Assembly (NCBI GenBank): GCA_947566645.1
Contig: CANOKL010000016.1
Location: 1-64,000, forward strand
DNA length: 64,000 nucleotides
DNA from: an uncultured Lachnospiraceae bacterium
Lineage (GTDB): Bacteria; Bacillota; Clostridia; Lachnospirales; Lachnospiraceae
Direction: 5' to 3'
Shown here piece after piece: positions 37,656-46,391 of the stretch (positions are counted from its first letter, which is position 1; the number at the start of each line of letters is the position of its first letter). Position numbers and translations under genes: made by a program. The notes beneath the pieces are model-generated. The model was not told the origin of the DNA and searched no databases. It was given only the letters and a program-made list of their open reading frames with translations.

Positions 37656-39696
37656 TGGCTATGATGGCTATGTGGGAGCGCCCTATAACTTTATCGGGCT
37701 CAGTAAAAAAGTAAACCATGTAGAGAAGGAGAATCTTCAGGCTCATAATGTAATCAGTACAGAATTGAAGTCCGGAAGGATTCAGTATGAGATCGAGGCC
37801 GTGACTCCGGTCTTTGTGTCAGCCGGGAAAAACCAGAAGGACAGGACAGAGAGATTCTATCAAAACTGTTATGGAGAGGAAGTCATACCGGGCAGTACGA
37901 TCCGGGGACTGGTGCGGAGCAATGTACAGATCTTAAGTTCCTCGTCAGTAAGAGATGATATCCAGAATGCTATCCTTATGTACCGGGATGTTGCCGGAAG
38001 AAGAGAGAAAAATTCCAGGAAGGATGTATACGACACCCTTCTGGGAAGCGGATTCCTGGAGATACCTGGAAAGGATGGCGAGAAAATCAGAATCTCTGTA
38101 CTAAAGAATGTGAAAGCTGGTTATATCAGAAATGAGGGAGGAGCCTATACGATTATTCCGACTGTGGTAGATACGATCGACCGGGAACGGGGAAAGATGA
38201 ACTATTATGTGGTAAGTGAGCGGAAGATTATTGAAGACAAATTCCGCGGGTTCGAATTCCTGAAGCGTATAGAGCTGCAGCACAGGGATGCACCCTTTTA
38301 CTCAGAAATGCGCAAAAACGGCATTCATTACAAAGGAACAAAGAACAAGAACTATCGTCCATACGCAAGAAAGATAGGATACTATCTAAGAGGCAGCCAC
38401 CAGGTTACCGGGATTACAGAGCCGGGAACAGGAAAAGAAGCAGGCCTGCAAAGCGGATACCTCCTCTCCTCAGGGCCTATGAATGAAAAAAAAGCAATCT
38501 ATGTTATTCCGGAAATCAATGAAAAGGGAGAGAAGATTAAGATCCCCCAGGAAGATATAGACAGCTACAGGAGAGATTATGAAGGAAAAAAGAACCAGAT
38601 CGAGACCATAGACAAGAAATTTTTCCTCCTGCCGGAAGACGGGGAGACAAAGCCTGTGTTTTATATTTATATAGAAGGAAAGATAGAAGGAAAGATATAC
38701 TTTGGATTCACCCCAAGGCTGCGCCTGTTCTACGAGAATGACATCTATGCAGGAATACCAGAAGAACAGATGGAAGAAAAGGTAGACTACTGCCAGTCAT
38801 TATTCGGCTATGCAAGAGAGAAAGAGAGCTATAAATCCAGACTCTCATTCATGGATGCAAAGCTGGAGACAGGAAGCGGAAAAGAGCTTGACGAGGTCTC
38901 CCTGATTCTGGGAGGCCCCAAGCCCACAAGCTATCTGGACTATCTGAAAGGAATGGGCGGCAGGCCGGCTACATACAACGACTTGTTCGAACTGCGGGGA
39001 GTCAAGCAGTACTGGCTGAGAGAGCGCACAGAAAGAAGGGAGACCGGCACGAATGATAAGGTGGCAACCTACTTCCGCCCCTACAGCGAAGGAACCATAT
39101 TCAAAGGAGAAATCCACTTCCATAATCTGACAGAAGAAGAACTGGGAATGATCCTCTGGGGACTGCTTCTGGAAGAAAACAGCCAGCAGAATATCGGAAA
39201 AGGAAAACCATACGGGTATGGAAGAGTAAAAATCCGCCTGACAGCACTGGAGACACTGGCCCAGGAAAGCCTCTACAGTGATTCAGAATTTTGCCTGAAC
39301 CCATATGAACCCAGAACAGATAAAAAAGACCAATATATTAACCTGGCAAAAGAAGAAGTAATCAGATTCCTCGGAAAAGACATCCAGGACGAGAAAAGAT
39401 TAAGAGAATTTTTCCTTATGAAAGATGCATCAAAGATTCCCGACGGGAGAAGGACGCGGTATATGAAATTAAATGAATATCAGGGACGTGTAAACAACAA
39501 AGCTCAACTTCCAGAAGTGGGAGAAGTAGTAAGGGGAGATACCGAACAACATTACAGACAGAAAAAGAACGATTCCCAGAAACCATACGAAAAAAATAAA
39601 AAAGGAAAAAACCAGTCCCAGAAACAGAAAGGCCGGGCACAGGAGTCGGTCGGGACATCCTTTGGAGATCTGCTGAAAGGAATCAAACTGGACTAA
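37642..39696 (+). CDS. Large RAMP protein of type III-D (TIGR03986-like)
   Basis: 684 residues. An N-terminal RAMP domain with VTPVFVSAGKNQKDRTERFY and EVIPGSTIRGLVRSNVQIL is followed by a long insertion and a second RAMP-like half with SRLSFMDAKLETG and GKGKPYGYGRVKI. The tail (about 600-684) is Lys/Gln-rich and probably disordered. It matches the large RAMP that follows Csx19 in III-D loci. It likely caps the effector or carries an extra Cas7 unit. It is the last gene of the operon and is followed within 6 bases by a palindromic element. ATG after GAGGAGGCAG. Confidence 0.78.
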   Translation: MAGYNGYDGYVGAPYNFIGLSKKVNHVEKENLQAHNVISTELKSGRIQYEIEAVTPVFVSAGKNQKDRTERFYQNCYGEEVIPGSTIRGLVRSNVQILSSSSVRDDIQNAILMYRDVAGRREKNSRKDVYDTLLGSGFLEIPGKDGEKIRISVLKNVKAGYIRNEGGAYTIIPTVVDTIDRERGKMNYYVVSERKIIEDKFRGFEFLKRIELQHRDAPFYSEMRKNGIHYKGTKNKNYRPYARKIGYYLRGSHQVTGITEPGTGKEAGLQSGYLLSSGPMNEKKAIYVIPEINEKGEKIKIPQEDIDSYRRDYEGKKNQIETIDKKFFLLPEDGETKPVFYIYIEGKIEGKIYFGFTPRLRLFYENDIYAGIPEEQMEEKVDYCQSLFGYAREKESYKSRLSFMDAKLETGSGKELDEVSLILGGPKPTSYLDYLKGMGGRPATYNDLFELRGVKQYWLRERTERRETGTNDKVATYFRPYSEGTIFKGEIHFHNLTEEELGMILWGLLLEENSQQNIGKGKPYGYGRVKIRLTALETLAQESLYSDSEFCLNPYEPRTDKKDQYINLAKEEVIRFLGKDIQDEKRLREFFLMKDASKIPDGRRTRYMKLNEYQGRVNNKAQLPEVGEVVRGDTEQHYRQKKNDSQKPYEKNKKGKNQSQKQKGRAQESVGTSFGDLLKGIKLD

Positions 39697-39701
39697 TTGC
39701 G

Positions 39702-39743
39702 AATTTGGGACGGGGTATTTTTAAAAATACCCCGTCCCAAATT
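39702..39743. repeat. Palindromic GGGACGGGG element, copy 5
   Basis: A 42-bp palindrome (AATTTGGGACGGGGTA, T5A5 centre, mirror half) 6 bases after the last interference gene, followed by a partial extra half (CCCTGTCCCAAATTCG to 39765). It sits between convergent genes. Confidence 0.9.
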
Positions 39744-39744
39744 C

Positions 39745-40017
39745 AAAATACCCTGTCCCAAATTCGTCGGCATTGATTTCAAAATAGTCCATGATTCTTT
39801 TTATGTTGTCCTGCATTAGCAGGCAGGTATCCCTTAAGAATCCTTTTTCGCCGCCTGTCTGCCATTCTTTCAGCCCTCGGTAGTAATATCCTTTGTATTG
39901 GTCTGTGATGATGAATGGGACAATGTTGTTACGTAGGCATTCTTTGAACATGATGAGTCGCCCGGTTCGTCCGTTGCCGTCTGGGAATGGAACGATGGGA
40001 ATGAGAAAACTATACAT
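39745..40017 (-). pseudogene. Fic-domain gene fragment
   Basis: About 90 residues with the Fic loop VPFPDGNGRTGRLIMFKECLRN and a C-terminal helix region with the EWQTGGEKGFLRDT motif of Fic AMP-transferases. The N-terminal half is missing and the catalytic His of HPFxDGNGR is replaced by Val, so no AMPylation activity is expected. The 3' end runs into the palindromic element. A remnant left by recombination. Confidence 0.75.
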
Positions 40018-40032
40018 AAATCTCCCAACTTG

Positions 40033-40914
40033 TTAAATTGTTGTATTATGAAAGTCTGTCCATGCAGGATTTTTTAATAAGCTCTCCTGAATATTTATCA
40101 AAGATTTTACCGCTGTCTTAAACTCAATTCGATCTTGTTCTCTGAGGACATATTGGTTCTGCATGGTTTCATACGCTTTGCGGACACCGCTATTATCCCC
40201 AGCCTGTGTAAAGAATATAAATTCTGTCGGAACAATGCCAGGTATTCCATCAAGGCGTCCTTGTTCCTCCTTCATACGAATTTCCAAAAGGTGCTTTAAT
40301 TTATCTGAATCTGATAACAACGCGGATACTTTCGGATGCTGTGCAATAACTGCTAAATCATAAATATGCTTTGCCGCTTCAAATGCTCGCTGATTTATGG
40401 AAGAATGACGAACATACGCTTCTGCAGCAAAAAGTTTGTCAACAAAAATCCGTTCCAAAGTGATGGTCTGAATAAAAAATGGCTTTACATCATATACTGT
40501 TTCAAGAATCTTCTTTTGTTCCTCTGTCGCCAGGTTGTAAAACATCGCAGATATTTCTAAACTATCCACCGGTTCACTAATCGTAAAAGAAGTTGCTTCC
40601 ACTTTTAGCTTGCCAAAACGTTGCAGTGCATCGTCCGTATCAAAAGCAGTAACAGGATCTGTCCTGCTACACCCTCTAGTATCAACCGAAAGGTCAATGT
40701 CTTCTGAAAAACGGTTAGTCGTTTTCAGTGCTTTATAAAGGGCTGTTCCGCCTTTGAAATAAGCCGGAAGTCCGTCTGCCTGAAAATTGGATAATTCCTG
40801 CAAGATTAGCAAAACATAATAATCCTTTTCCAGTACATCTGTCCGATATCCTGTCTTTTCATGTATGTTTTCAAGCAAAAGGCCAAACGCATCTTTATCT
40901 TCATGTAATTTCAT
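40033..40914 (-). CDS. AbiEii/AbiGii-type nucleotidyltransferase toxin
   Basis: 293 residues with the AbiEii core: AYFKGGTALYKAL followed by FSEDIDLSV (about residues 42-66), the GGT...DxD metal-binding pattern of the nucleotidyltransferase family, then a helical C-terminus. AbiEii proteins are toxins of type IV toxin-antitoxin systems; characterised relatives modify tRNA 3' ends, and some protect against phage. The ATG at 40914 overlaps the antitoxin stop in ATGA, with GGGAGGAAC upstream; the longer frame lacks such support. Antitoxin: 40911-41573. Confidence 0.85.
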   Translation of the reverse strand: MKLHEDKDAFGLLLENIHEKTGYRTDVLEKDYYVLLILQELSNFQADGLPAYFKGGTALYKALKTTNRFSEDIDLSVDTRGCSRTDPVTAFDTDDALQRFGKLKVEATSFTISEPVDSLEISAMFYNLATEEQKKILETVYDVKPFFIQTITLERIFVDKLFAAEAYVRHSSINQRAFEAAKHIYDLAVIAQHPKVSALLSDSDKLKHLLEIRMKEEQGRLDGIPGIVPTEFIFFTQAGDNSGVRKAYETMQNQYVLREQDRIEFKTAVKSLINIQESLLKNPAWTDFHNTTI

Positions 40915-41573
40915 ACCATAGTTCCTCCCATACTCGCGGTATGTGCAAGGCACAATACCGTATTATGATTATAATAACGATCAGCAAATGCCAGCAGGAC
41001 TTTATATTTCAGCTCTTTTTTCTGAATATAGTCCGCAATAATCTCATAAGGGTGTTCTTCATCTACCGGAGCTTTTTCTAACAAATCTAATGCGTCAAGT
41101 ATTCGCAGATATTCTTTATTTTCTGCTGTGACAGGAGCCTTGGGTGGTCGAATCACAACACCAAGTCTTTTATCTGTTCTCATACAATCTTTCACCGCAT
41201 TGGTCGCCAATACACGCTCCCGCGGCATCTGGGAAGTCAGCCCCATACGGTGAAGGATTGTTAAGCCGGTTTCATACCCAATATCCGGCAACAAGTATTT
41301 ATCCGCAATCAGCTTTTCCTTGTTAATTCCCGTTTCACCAAAAGGCGTCATTGCTGTACGATAGTAAATTCCTTTTTGAAAACATCGAAGTTCCGGTAGG
41401 AGTTTTCCATCTAGCACACGCTTTACCGCAACTGCCGCCGCTGCTGCCGCTTCTTTTTCTTCCAAATCATAAATCGCTGCAATTTTCTTTGCAATCTGCC
41501 CCGTATAAATTGGCATCCCTGTTGGCACTGCTGTTAATTGTTCACACACAAAAGTTGTATAAGTTTTTCGCAT
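40911..41573 (-). CDS. AbiEi-like antitoxin (DUF6088 type)
   Basis: 220 residues with an N-terminal winged-helix-like segment (IYTGQIAKKIAAIYD, then AAAAVAVKRVLDGKLL) and a C-terminal region ending in ADRYYNHNTVL. This matches DUF6088, the usual partner encoded just before AbiEii toxins. It probably represses its own operon and counteracts the toxin. The ATG follows GAGAGGAGGACAGG. The pair lies between the Cas operon and the arrays, a typical defence-island position. Confidence 0.82.
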   Translation of the reverse strand: MRKTYTTFVCEQLTAVPTGMPIYTGQIAKKIAAIYDLEEKEAAAAAAVAVKRVLDGKLLPELRCFQKGIYYRTAMTPFGETGINKEKLIADKYLLPDIGYETGLTILHRMGLTSQMPRERVLATNAVKDCMRTDKRLGVVIRPPKAPVTAENKEYLRILDALDLLEKAPVDEEHPYEIIADYIQKKELKYKVLLAFADRYYNHNTVLCLAHTASMGGTMV

Positions 41574-42008
41574 ATCCTGTCCTCCTCTCTGATATAATAT
41601 ATACGAATTTCAACATCATTATTCTCCCATATTATATCATCTTTTGTGGAAATGTCAATTTGCCTTAATTTTTGAAAAGGACATCCACATAAATAAAAGA
41701 TGAAATGTCCTTAGTGTGAAAAACCACACTCCTCAAAGAAATTTTTTTTAAAAGAGTTTTCTGCTGGTTGTCAGCCTCGGTATCCAGTTAAGACACCTAT
41801 AACGGTGTGGAAATCATTAAGTCCCCCACATGGACTACAACTTTATCCAAGTTGCCAAGCTCAATGCCCCGTCAAGACATCTTATGAGATGGAAGTTTAT
41901 CCTGCTCCATCTGCAGCACAACTTTTAACGATGCTCTTACATCGAGAACATTTCTCCGTTTACATAATCCGTCTATGAGCGGAAATACTGGAAGGGAGGG
42001 TAGCGCTT
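41574..42008. other. Non-coding region with the leader of the small hydrophobic peptide
   Basis: About 435 bases. No larger gene is seen. It holds the divergent start region of the AbiE operon, an ACACCTATAACGGTGT inverted repeat near 41801-41816 and, next to the peptide, a TTACATAATCCGTCTATGAG segment with GCGGAAAT that resembles the leader of the peptide gene at 59958-60056. Confidence 0.45.
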
Positions 42009-42113
42009 ATGTTGACGATTGAAGGACTTATTGCAGTGCTCAGCCTTTGGGTTGGTTGCTTTAGCCTCGGATACACCATCGGGCGTAACGATAATCATAA
42101 GACACAGAAATAG
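42009..42113 (+). CDS. Small hydrophobic peptide, candidate type I toxin (copy 1)
   Basis: 34 residues: MLTIEGLIAVLSLWVGCFSL forms one transmembrane helix, then GYTIGRN and a charged tail. The ATG follows AGGGAGGG at ideal spacing. A paralogue of 32 residues, identical at 20 or more positions, is encoded at 59958-60056 on the other strand. Homology continues downstream of the stop (GGTCTCGCAAACCTAAGCGGTT, then an AGCCGTCTTCCGG block). Single-helix peptides in such a setting resemble membrane toxins of type I toxin-antitoxin systems. I do not recognise the exact family. The toxin role is inferred. Confidence 0.7.
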   Translation: MLTIEGLIAVLSLWVGCFSLGYTIGRNDNHKTQK

Positions 42114-42243
42114 CCGTCCCGGTCTCGCAAACCTAAGCGGTTACTCTGTAGTCTAATCTGTTTCGGGCCAGCCGTCTTCCGGTGGCACTCTTTTTCTGAT
42201 TTCAGGCCTGATCTTCTGTTACTAAAAAAATATAGCAAGGGTT
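42114..42243. ncRNA. Structured region after the small peptide, possible antisense RNA locus
   Basis: The segment after the stop matches, with gaps, the region beyond the second peptide gene: an AACC...GCGGTT hairpin followed by an AGCCGTCTTCCGGTGGCAC block. At the second locus a good promoter drives RNA against the peptide mRNA from the far side; here the matching minus-strand promoter is not clear. Confidence 0.4.
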
Positions 42244-42280
42244 GTTACTATGAGAGGACGGTTAGTCTATGAATAGTAAC
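42244..42280. repeat. 37-bp GTTACTAT...ATAGTAAC palindromic repeat, copy 3
   Basis: Full-length copy (GTTACTATGAG, core GACGGTTAGTC, GAATAGTAAC) about 50 bases before the leader of CRISPR array 1. Array 2 has a copy in the matching place (49370-49406). Confidence 0.85.
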
Positions 42281-42332
42281 CCATACCTTATAAAGAAAAC
42301 TGGATTAAATTAGTAAAAAAATGCAGTAAGGG

Positions 42333-42533
42333 TTGAGAATTTTGGCAAGTGGTGTATAATATAAATAGAGCGTTGGGAAGAGGAAGAACAGAGTGATGTG
42401 AACGGATATTTTGACCGAAAGAAGAACGAGCCAAAAAAATAGGCTGAAAAAGCGAATTATCAGAATATTCTGTGAATTACTTACAAAAATGAGTCTTGAA
42501 AGCCTTGTAAATAGCGGTTTCCCAAGGGATACC
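42333..42533 (+). promoter_or_regulatory. Leader and promoter of CRISPR array 1
   Basis: TTGAGA (42333-42338) and TATAAT (42355-42360) with a 16-base spacer lie 174 bases before the first repeat. The whole 200-base leader is nearly the same as that of array 2, ending in GTTTCCCAAGGGATACC directly before the repeat. It should drive pre-crRNA from left to right and direct insertion of new spacers at the first repeat. Confidence 0.85.
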
Positions 42534-43390
42534 GTAGAAATGAGGAAAGCCCGATTGAGGGCATTGACACACATGCTCGTACTACGTGTTCTGTTGCGTC
42601 ACAAGGGTAGAAATGAGGAAAGCCCGATTGAGGGCATTGACACAGCCATGTACAGTCATGTCAATTACTTTCGTCTCTAAAGGTAGAAATGAGGAAAGCC
42701 CGATTGAGGGCATTGACACCGTCAACAACTTCTGTAGACTCCTCTGTTGTTGCAACGTAGAAATGAGGAAAGCCCGATTGAGGGCATTGACACTTTAACG
42801 AGCAACCTTTTTGCCAGTAATGGCAAGTCCGTAGAAATGAGGAAAGCCCGATTGAGGGCATTGACACTTCCGCAACAGGAGTCTCTTCCGTAACCTCTGA
42901 CGCTGCGTAGAAATGAGGAAAGCCCGATTGAGGGCATTGACACCCAGCAAGGTTAGCAATATTTCCAAAGAATGCGTCGATGTAGAAATGAGGAAAGCCC
43001 GATTGAGGGCATTGACACAGCTGATAACGTTCTTTGCAATGTTAAAGACGAATTTGTAGAAATGAGGAAAGCCCGATTGAGGGCATTGACACTTCTTCAT
43101 TTTCATCCATTTCATTTACAAAGTCATCATCGTAGAAATGAGGAAAGCCCGATTGAGGGCATTGACACATACCGTGATTTCAGGCACCTTTACAGGTTCC
43201 TCGGGAGGTAGAAATGAGGAAAGCCCGATTGAGGGCATTGACACATGCCCATAGTTTCTAATATATATAGAGCCTGACATGAAGGTAGAAATGAGGAAAG
43301 CCCGATTGAGGGCGACACCATGTCCCATCATGAGTTCCGTCTCCATTGTCCGCAGCAGATATGAGAGAAGCCCGATTAAGAGCATTGAAC
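42534..43390 (+). CRISPR. CRISPR array 1 (12 repeats, 11 spacers)
   Basis: The repeat is 37 bases: GTAGAAATGAGGAAAGCC, then CGATTGAGGGCATTGACAC. GCCC-GATTGA-GGGC forms a hairpin, and the last eight bases ATTGACAC suit a type III crRNA 5' handle. Repeats start at 42534, 42607, 42683, 42757, 42831, 42907, 42982, 43056, 43132 and 43208 (all intact). A shortened one is at 43285 (three bases lost) and a degenerate terminal one at 43355. Spacers are 36-40 bases. Leader at the left end, so newest spacers are on the left. The trailer (to about 43470) is nearly the same as that of array 2. Confidence 0.98.
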
Positions 43391-43547
43391 AGATATCTCT
43401 GCTATGCATGATGTCCATTCAAAACACGTAGATAAAAAGAAGCCCGGGTCAGGGCATTGTCTTTTTGTGCAAAGCGAAGCAAGGAAGGAGGGGAGAATAC
43501 AGTATTTACTGCATAAAAAGATAAAATAATAAGAATGGAGAATAAAC

Positions 43548-45113
43548 ATGAAAACGAAAGAAACAAAGAGTTTAAAGGAACTGGCAGAGGTATGGATGGC
43601 AATGGAGAGAAAGACGCTTGATCAGCGTAAGAAAGCGGAGCAGTATTATGAAGAACATTTAATGCCCCCGATCATTGAGAATTACAAAGAGCGGAATGCC
43701 GACCAGGTATTCGAACAGGTTGATTATCTTATTTTATCTGTAGGAACATCTTACGAACCGTTAATCTTAAACATTTCTTTATTACACCCAAAACGTATTT
43801 TGTTTTTATACACAGAAGAGACAGAGAGGATATTAGATAAGATTGTAAAATTTCTCAACTTGGAGGCAATGGACTACCAGAAAAATCAAGTAGAGGCAAC
43901 AGATTCTCTTTCGATTTATCATGAAATTAAAAGGGCTTATCTCTCATGGGACAGACCATCAAAAGTGTATATTGATTTCACCGGGGGAACCAAGACAATG
44001 TCTGCGGCAGCAGCACTGGCAGGTTCCCTTATTGATGTCCAATTAGTATACGTCGGGACAGAGCACTATCTGACAGACTTCCGCAAACCCGAGCCGGGAA
44101 GTGAAGAATTATTCTACATTGATAATCCCATAGAAGTATTCGGCGATCTGGAGTTAGAGAAAGTATTTGCCTTAATTGAGCGCTATAATTATGCCGGGGC
44201 AGCAGAAAAACTGATAGCATTAAAAGACAATATCCCGGATCCATTAAACAGACAGAAGATCAAGTTCGTATATCTGTTAGTCAAGGCATACGAGCATTGG
44301 GACGCACTGGAATTTGAAGAAGCAGCATCCCTGATGGAGCAGCTTCTCCAGGAGCTAAAACGTGACTATCGTATGTATAAGAAGATTCTTATGATGGATT
44401 TTCAGCCTGTCCTCAGAAATCAATATAAGATTCTGCGTCAACTGAAAAAAATCCCGGAACTGATTAAAGAGAGAAGCCAGGAGAAGATCCTAAGTAACAA
44501 GGCAATTATGATATCTCTTATGTACACCATGTTTGAGAATGCGAAAAGGCGGGAAGAGCAGGAAAAATATGATATGGCAACATTGCTCTGGTACCGTCTT
44601 TTGGAAATGATTGAGCAGAGAAGGCTTATGACATATCAGATCTATGTATCCAAACCGGAATATCAAAAGGCAGATTTTTCGAAAGCGTCAAAAGAATACG
44701 ACGGGTTAAATTCACAAGAACAAGTCAATTTATTGAAATCCCTGAATCTGAATTTCAAAAAAGAACTCTTCCGCGGCAATGACAAAGATTATCTTCCTAA
44801 TCCGATTGCATTGCTGGATGGATATCTGCTGTTAGCTGCGCTGGGAGATAAGATCAGCTTCGGCAGGGACGGAAAACCGGTAAATCAGTTAAAAAGAATA
44901 CGGTCTATGGTATCGCTCCGGAATAATAGTATATTTGCCCATGGATTAGGTCCGGTGGGAAGTAAGGATTACTATAAATTCCGTGATTTTGTGACGGAGA
45001 TGTTCCGGAATTTCTGTGAAGTTGAGGAGATTGATTTCAGTTTATATGGAAAAGCCTGTCACTTCCTGAATCCGGTTAATTCAAAGTATTACAGGATTAT
45101 GGAGGAAGAATAA
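43548..45113 (+). CDS. CARF-HEPN CRISPR ancillary protein (TIGR02710/Cas02710-like)
   Basis: 521 residues. The CARF part (about 55-200) has the strand YLILSVGTSYEPL and the motif VYIDFTGGTKTMSAAAAL that contacts cyclic oligoadenylate in the Cas02710 family. The C-terminal HEPN domain carries RNNSIFAH (R458, H465), the RN-x-H ribonuclease motif. It should be an RNase activated by the Cas10 product. It is the first gene after array 1 and overlaps the cas1 start (TAATG), so it is transcribed with the adaptation genes, an unusual link of an effector with cas1-cas2. Confidence 0.83.
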   Translation: MKTKETKSLKELAEVWMAMERKTLDQRKKAEQYYEEHLMPPIIENYKERNADQVFEQVDYLILSVGTSYEPLILNISLLHPKRILFLYTEETERILDKIVKFLNLEAMDYQKNQVEATDSLSIYHEIKRAYLSWDRPSKVYIDFTGGTKTMSAAAALAGSLIDVQLVYVGTEHYLTDFRKPEPGSEELFYIDNPIEVFGDLELEKVFALIERYNYAGAAEKLIALKDNIPDPLNRQKIKFVYLLVKAYEHWDALEFEEAASLMEQLLQELKRDYRMYKKILMMDFQPVLRNQYKILRQLKKIPELIKERSQEKILSNKAIMISLMYTMFENAKRREEQEKYDMATLLWYRLLEMIEQRRLMTYQIYVSKPEYQKADFSKASKEYDGLNSQEQVNLLKSLNLNFKKELFRGNDKDYLPNPIALLDGYLLLAALGDKISFGRDGKPVNQLKRIRSMVSLRNNSIFAHGLGPVGSKDYYKFRDFVTEMFRNFCEVEEIDFSLYGKACHFLNPVNSKYYRIMEEE

Positions 45114-46111
45114 TGAGTGTAATATACGTAAAAGAACAGGGCGCTCACATAAGAAAAGCGGGAGAAAGAATAGAAATCATAAAGCAGAATCAAAAGCTGT
45201 TATCATTTCCAATCTCTAATATAGACGGCATCTCGATCATCGGCAATGTTCAGATTTCTACCCAGGCGCTGACATATCTTATGGAAAATGGAGTGGATGT
45301 GAGTTTGTTTTCTTATTCCGGTCGTTACATCGGTCAGGCAATGGCTGATTCTTCAAAAAATATTTTCCTGCGATTTTCACAATATGATACATATCAGAAT
45401 ATGGAAAAGCGTCTGGATATGGCTAAGACCATTGTGTTTAATAAGATAGAAAACCAGATTAATGTTGTAAGGGAGTACCGCTACAAAGATGGCTTTTCAC
45501 CCAAAAAGGAAATAGAAAAGATGAGAAAACTTCAGGGAAGTTTAACCTCGTGTAAAACATCAAATGAGATATTAGGAGCAGAAGGGATGTGCAGTAATCT
45601 TTATTTCTCCTGTTTTTCTCATATGATAAATTGCCAGTTTGAATTCAGAGGACGGAACCGCCGGCCCCCGAGAGATCCAATCAATGTAAAACTCAGTCTG
45701 GGGTATACATTTTTAACCCGGGAAGTATGTTCGGTTTTAGAGGCAGAATCATTTGAAGTATATCTGGGATTTTTACACGGAATCCGCTATGGGCGGAAAT
45801 CACTTGCGCTTGATATTGTGGAGGAATTCCGTCAGCCGGTTGTAGACCGGTTTGTGATAAGAAGCTTTAATAAAAGAATTCTGAATGAATTTGACTTTGA
45901 AATGGAGGATGAAAGAGTAATCTTAAATGAAGAAGGCTTCCGGAAGTTCTGCAGAAATTTTGAAAAGTGGATGCTTGGCGGTGAAGGAGGGACAGGGAAA
46001 AACTTCAGGCAGATTATAAAACAGCAGGCATCAGACCTGAAGAAAGCGATTCAAAATAAAGAGCCATATCATCCTTATCGCTGGGAGGGTACGAATGAGA
46101 TATGTGATTAG
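45113..46111 (+). CDS. cas1: CRISPR-associated integrase Cas1
   Basis: 332 residues with the Cas1 beta-strand domain (about 1-85) and helical catalytic domain. Metal-binding residues are visible: E157 in ILGAEGMCSNLYF, H222 in GFLHGIRYGRKSLAL and E237 in DIVEEFR. It inserts prespacers at the leader end of the arrays together with Cas2. It is not fused to the reverse transcriptase, unlike the better-known RT-Cas1 proteins; the RT is a separate gene two positions downstream. The start overlaps the CARF-HEPN stop. Confidence 0.96.
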   Translation: MSVIYVKEQGAHIRKAGERIEIIKQNQKLLSFPISNIDGISIIGNVQISTQALTYLMENGVDVSLFSYSGRYIGQAMADSSKNIFLRFSQYDTYQNMEKRLDMAKTIVFNKIENQINVVREYRYKDGFSPKKEIEKMRKLQGSLTSCKTSNEILGAEGMCSNLYFSCFSHMINCQFEFRGRNRRPPRDPINVKLSLGYTFLTREVCSVLEAESFEVYLGFLHGIRYGRKSLALDIVEEFRQPVVDRFVIRSFNKRILNEFDFEMEDERVILNEEGFRKFCRNFEKWMLGGEGGTGKNFRQIIKQQASDLKKAIQNKEPYHPYRWEGTNEICD

Positions 46112-46382
46112 TTATGATATTGAGTCTGACCGGACTAGAAGAAAGCTGGCAAAGCTTTTGGAGGGGTATGGGGTAAGAATTCAATATTCAGTCTTTGAAT
46201 GCAATCTTACGGATAAGAGGTTTCAGAAACTTTATAAAGAAATATTTCAATTAACTTCTGGGAAAAGCGATGGAAGCGTGAGGTTCTATTCAATTTGTAA
46301 AAATTGTGAGGATAAGATTGTTACAATTGGAAAACCGTTAAACGAACTGAAGATGCTGCAGTCAGAAGTTATTATTATTTGA
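46095..46382 (+). CDS. cas2: CRISPR-associated protein Cas2
   Basis: 95 residues with the ferredoxin-like Cas2 fold: MRYVISYDIESDRTRRKLAK with the conserved Asp8, GVRIQYSVFEC, and a C-terminal strand. Cas2 dimers bridge two Cas1 dimers in the integrase. The start overlaps cas1 by 17 bases and the RT-primase gene follows after 9 bases, forming one adaptation operon. Confidence 0.96.
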   Translation: MRYVISYDIESDRTRRKLAKLLEGYGVRIQYSVFECNLTDKRFQKLYKEIFQLTSGKSDGSVRFYSICKNCEDKIVTIGKPLNELKMLQSEVIII

Positions 46383-46391
46383 GGAGGAATT

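Noticed and set aside
42661..43418. Minus-strand reading frames with repeated ALNRAFLIST or MPSIGLSSFL segments
   Set aside because: These are translations of the CRISPR repeats and spacers of array 1, not genes. The same holds for 49666-50881 in array 2.
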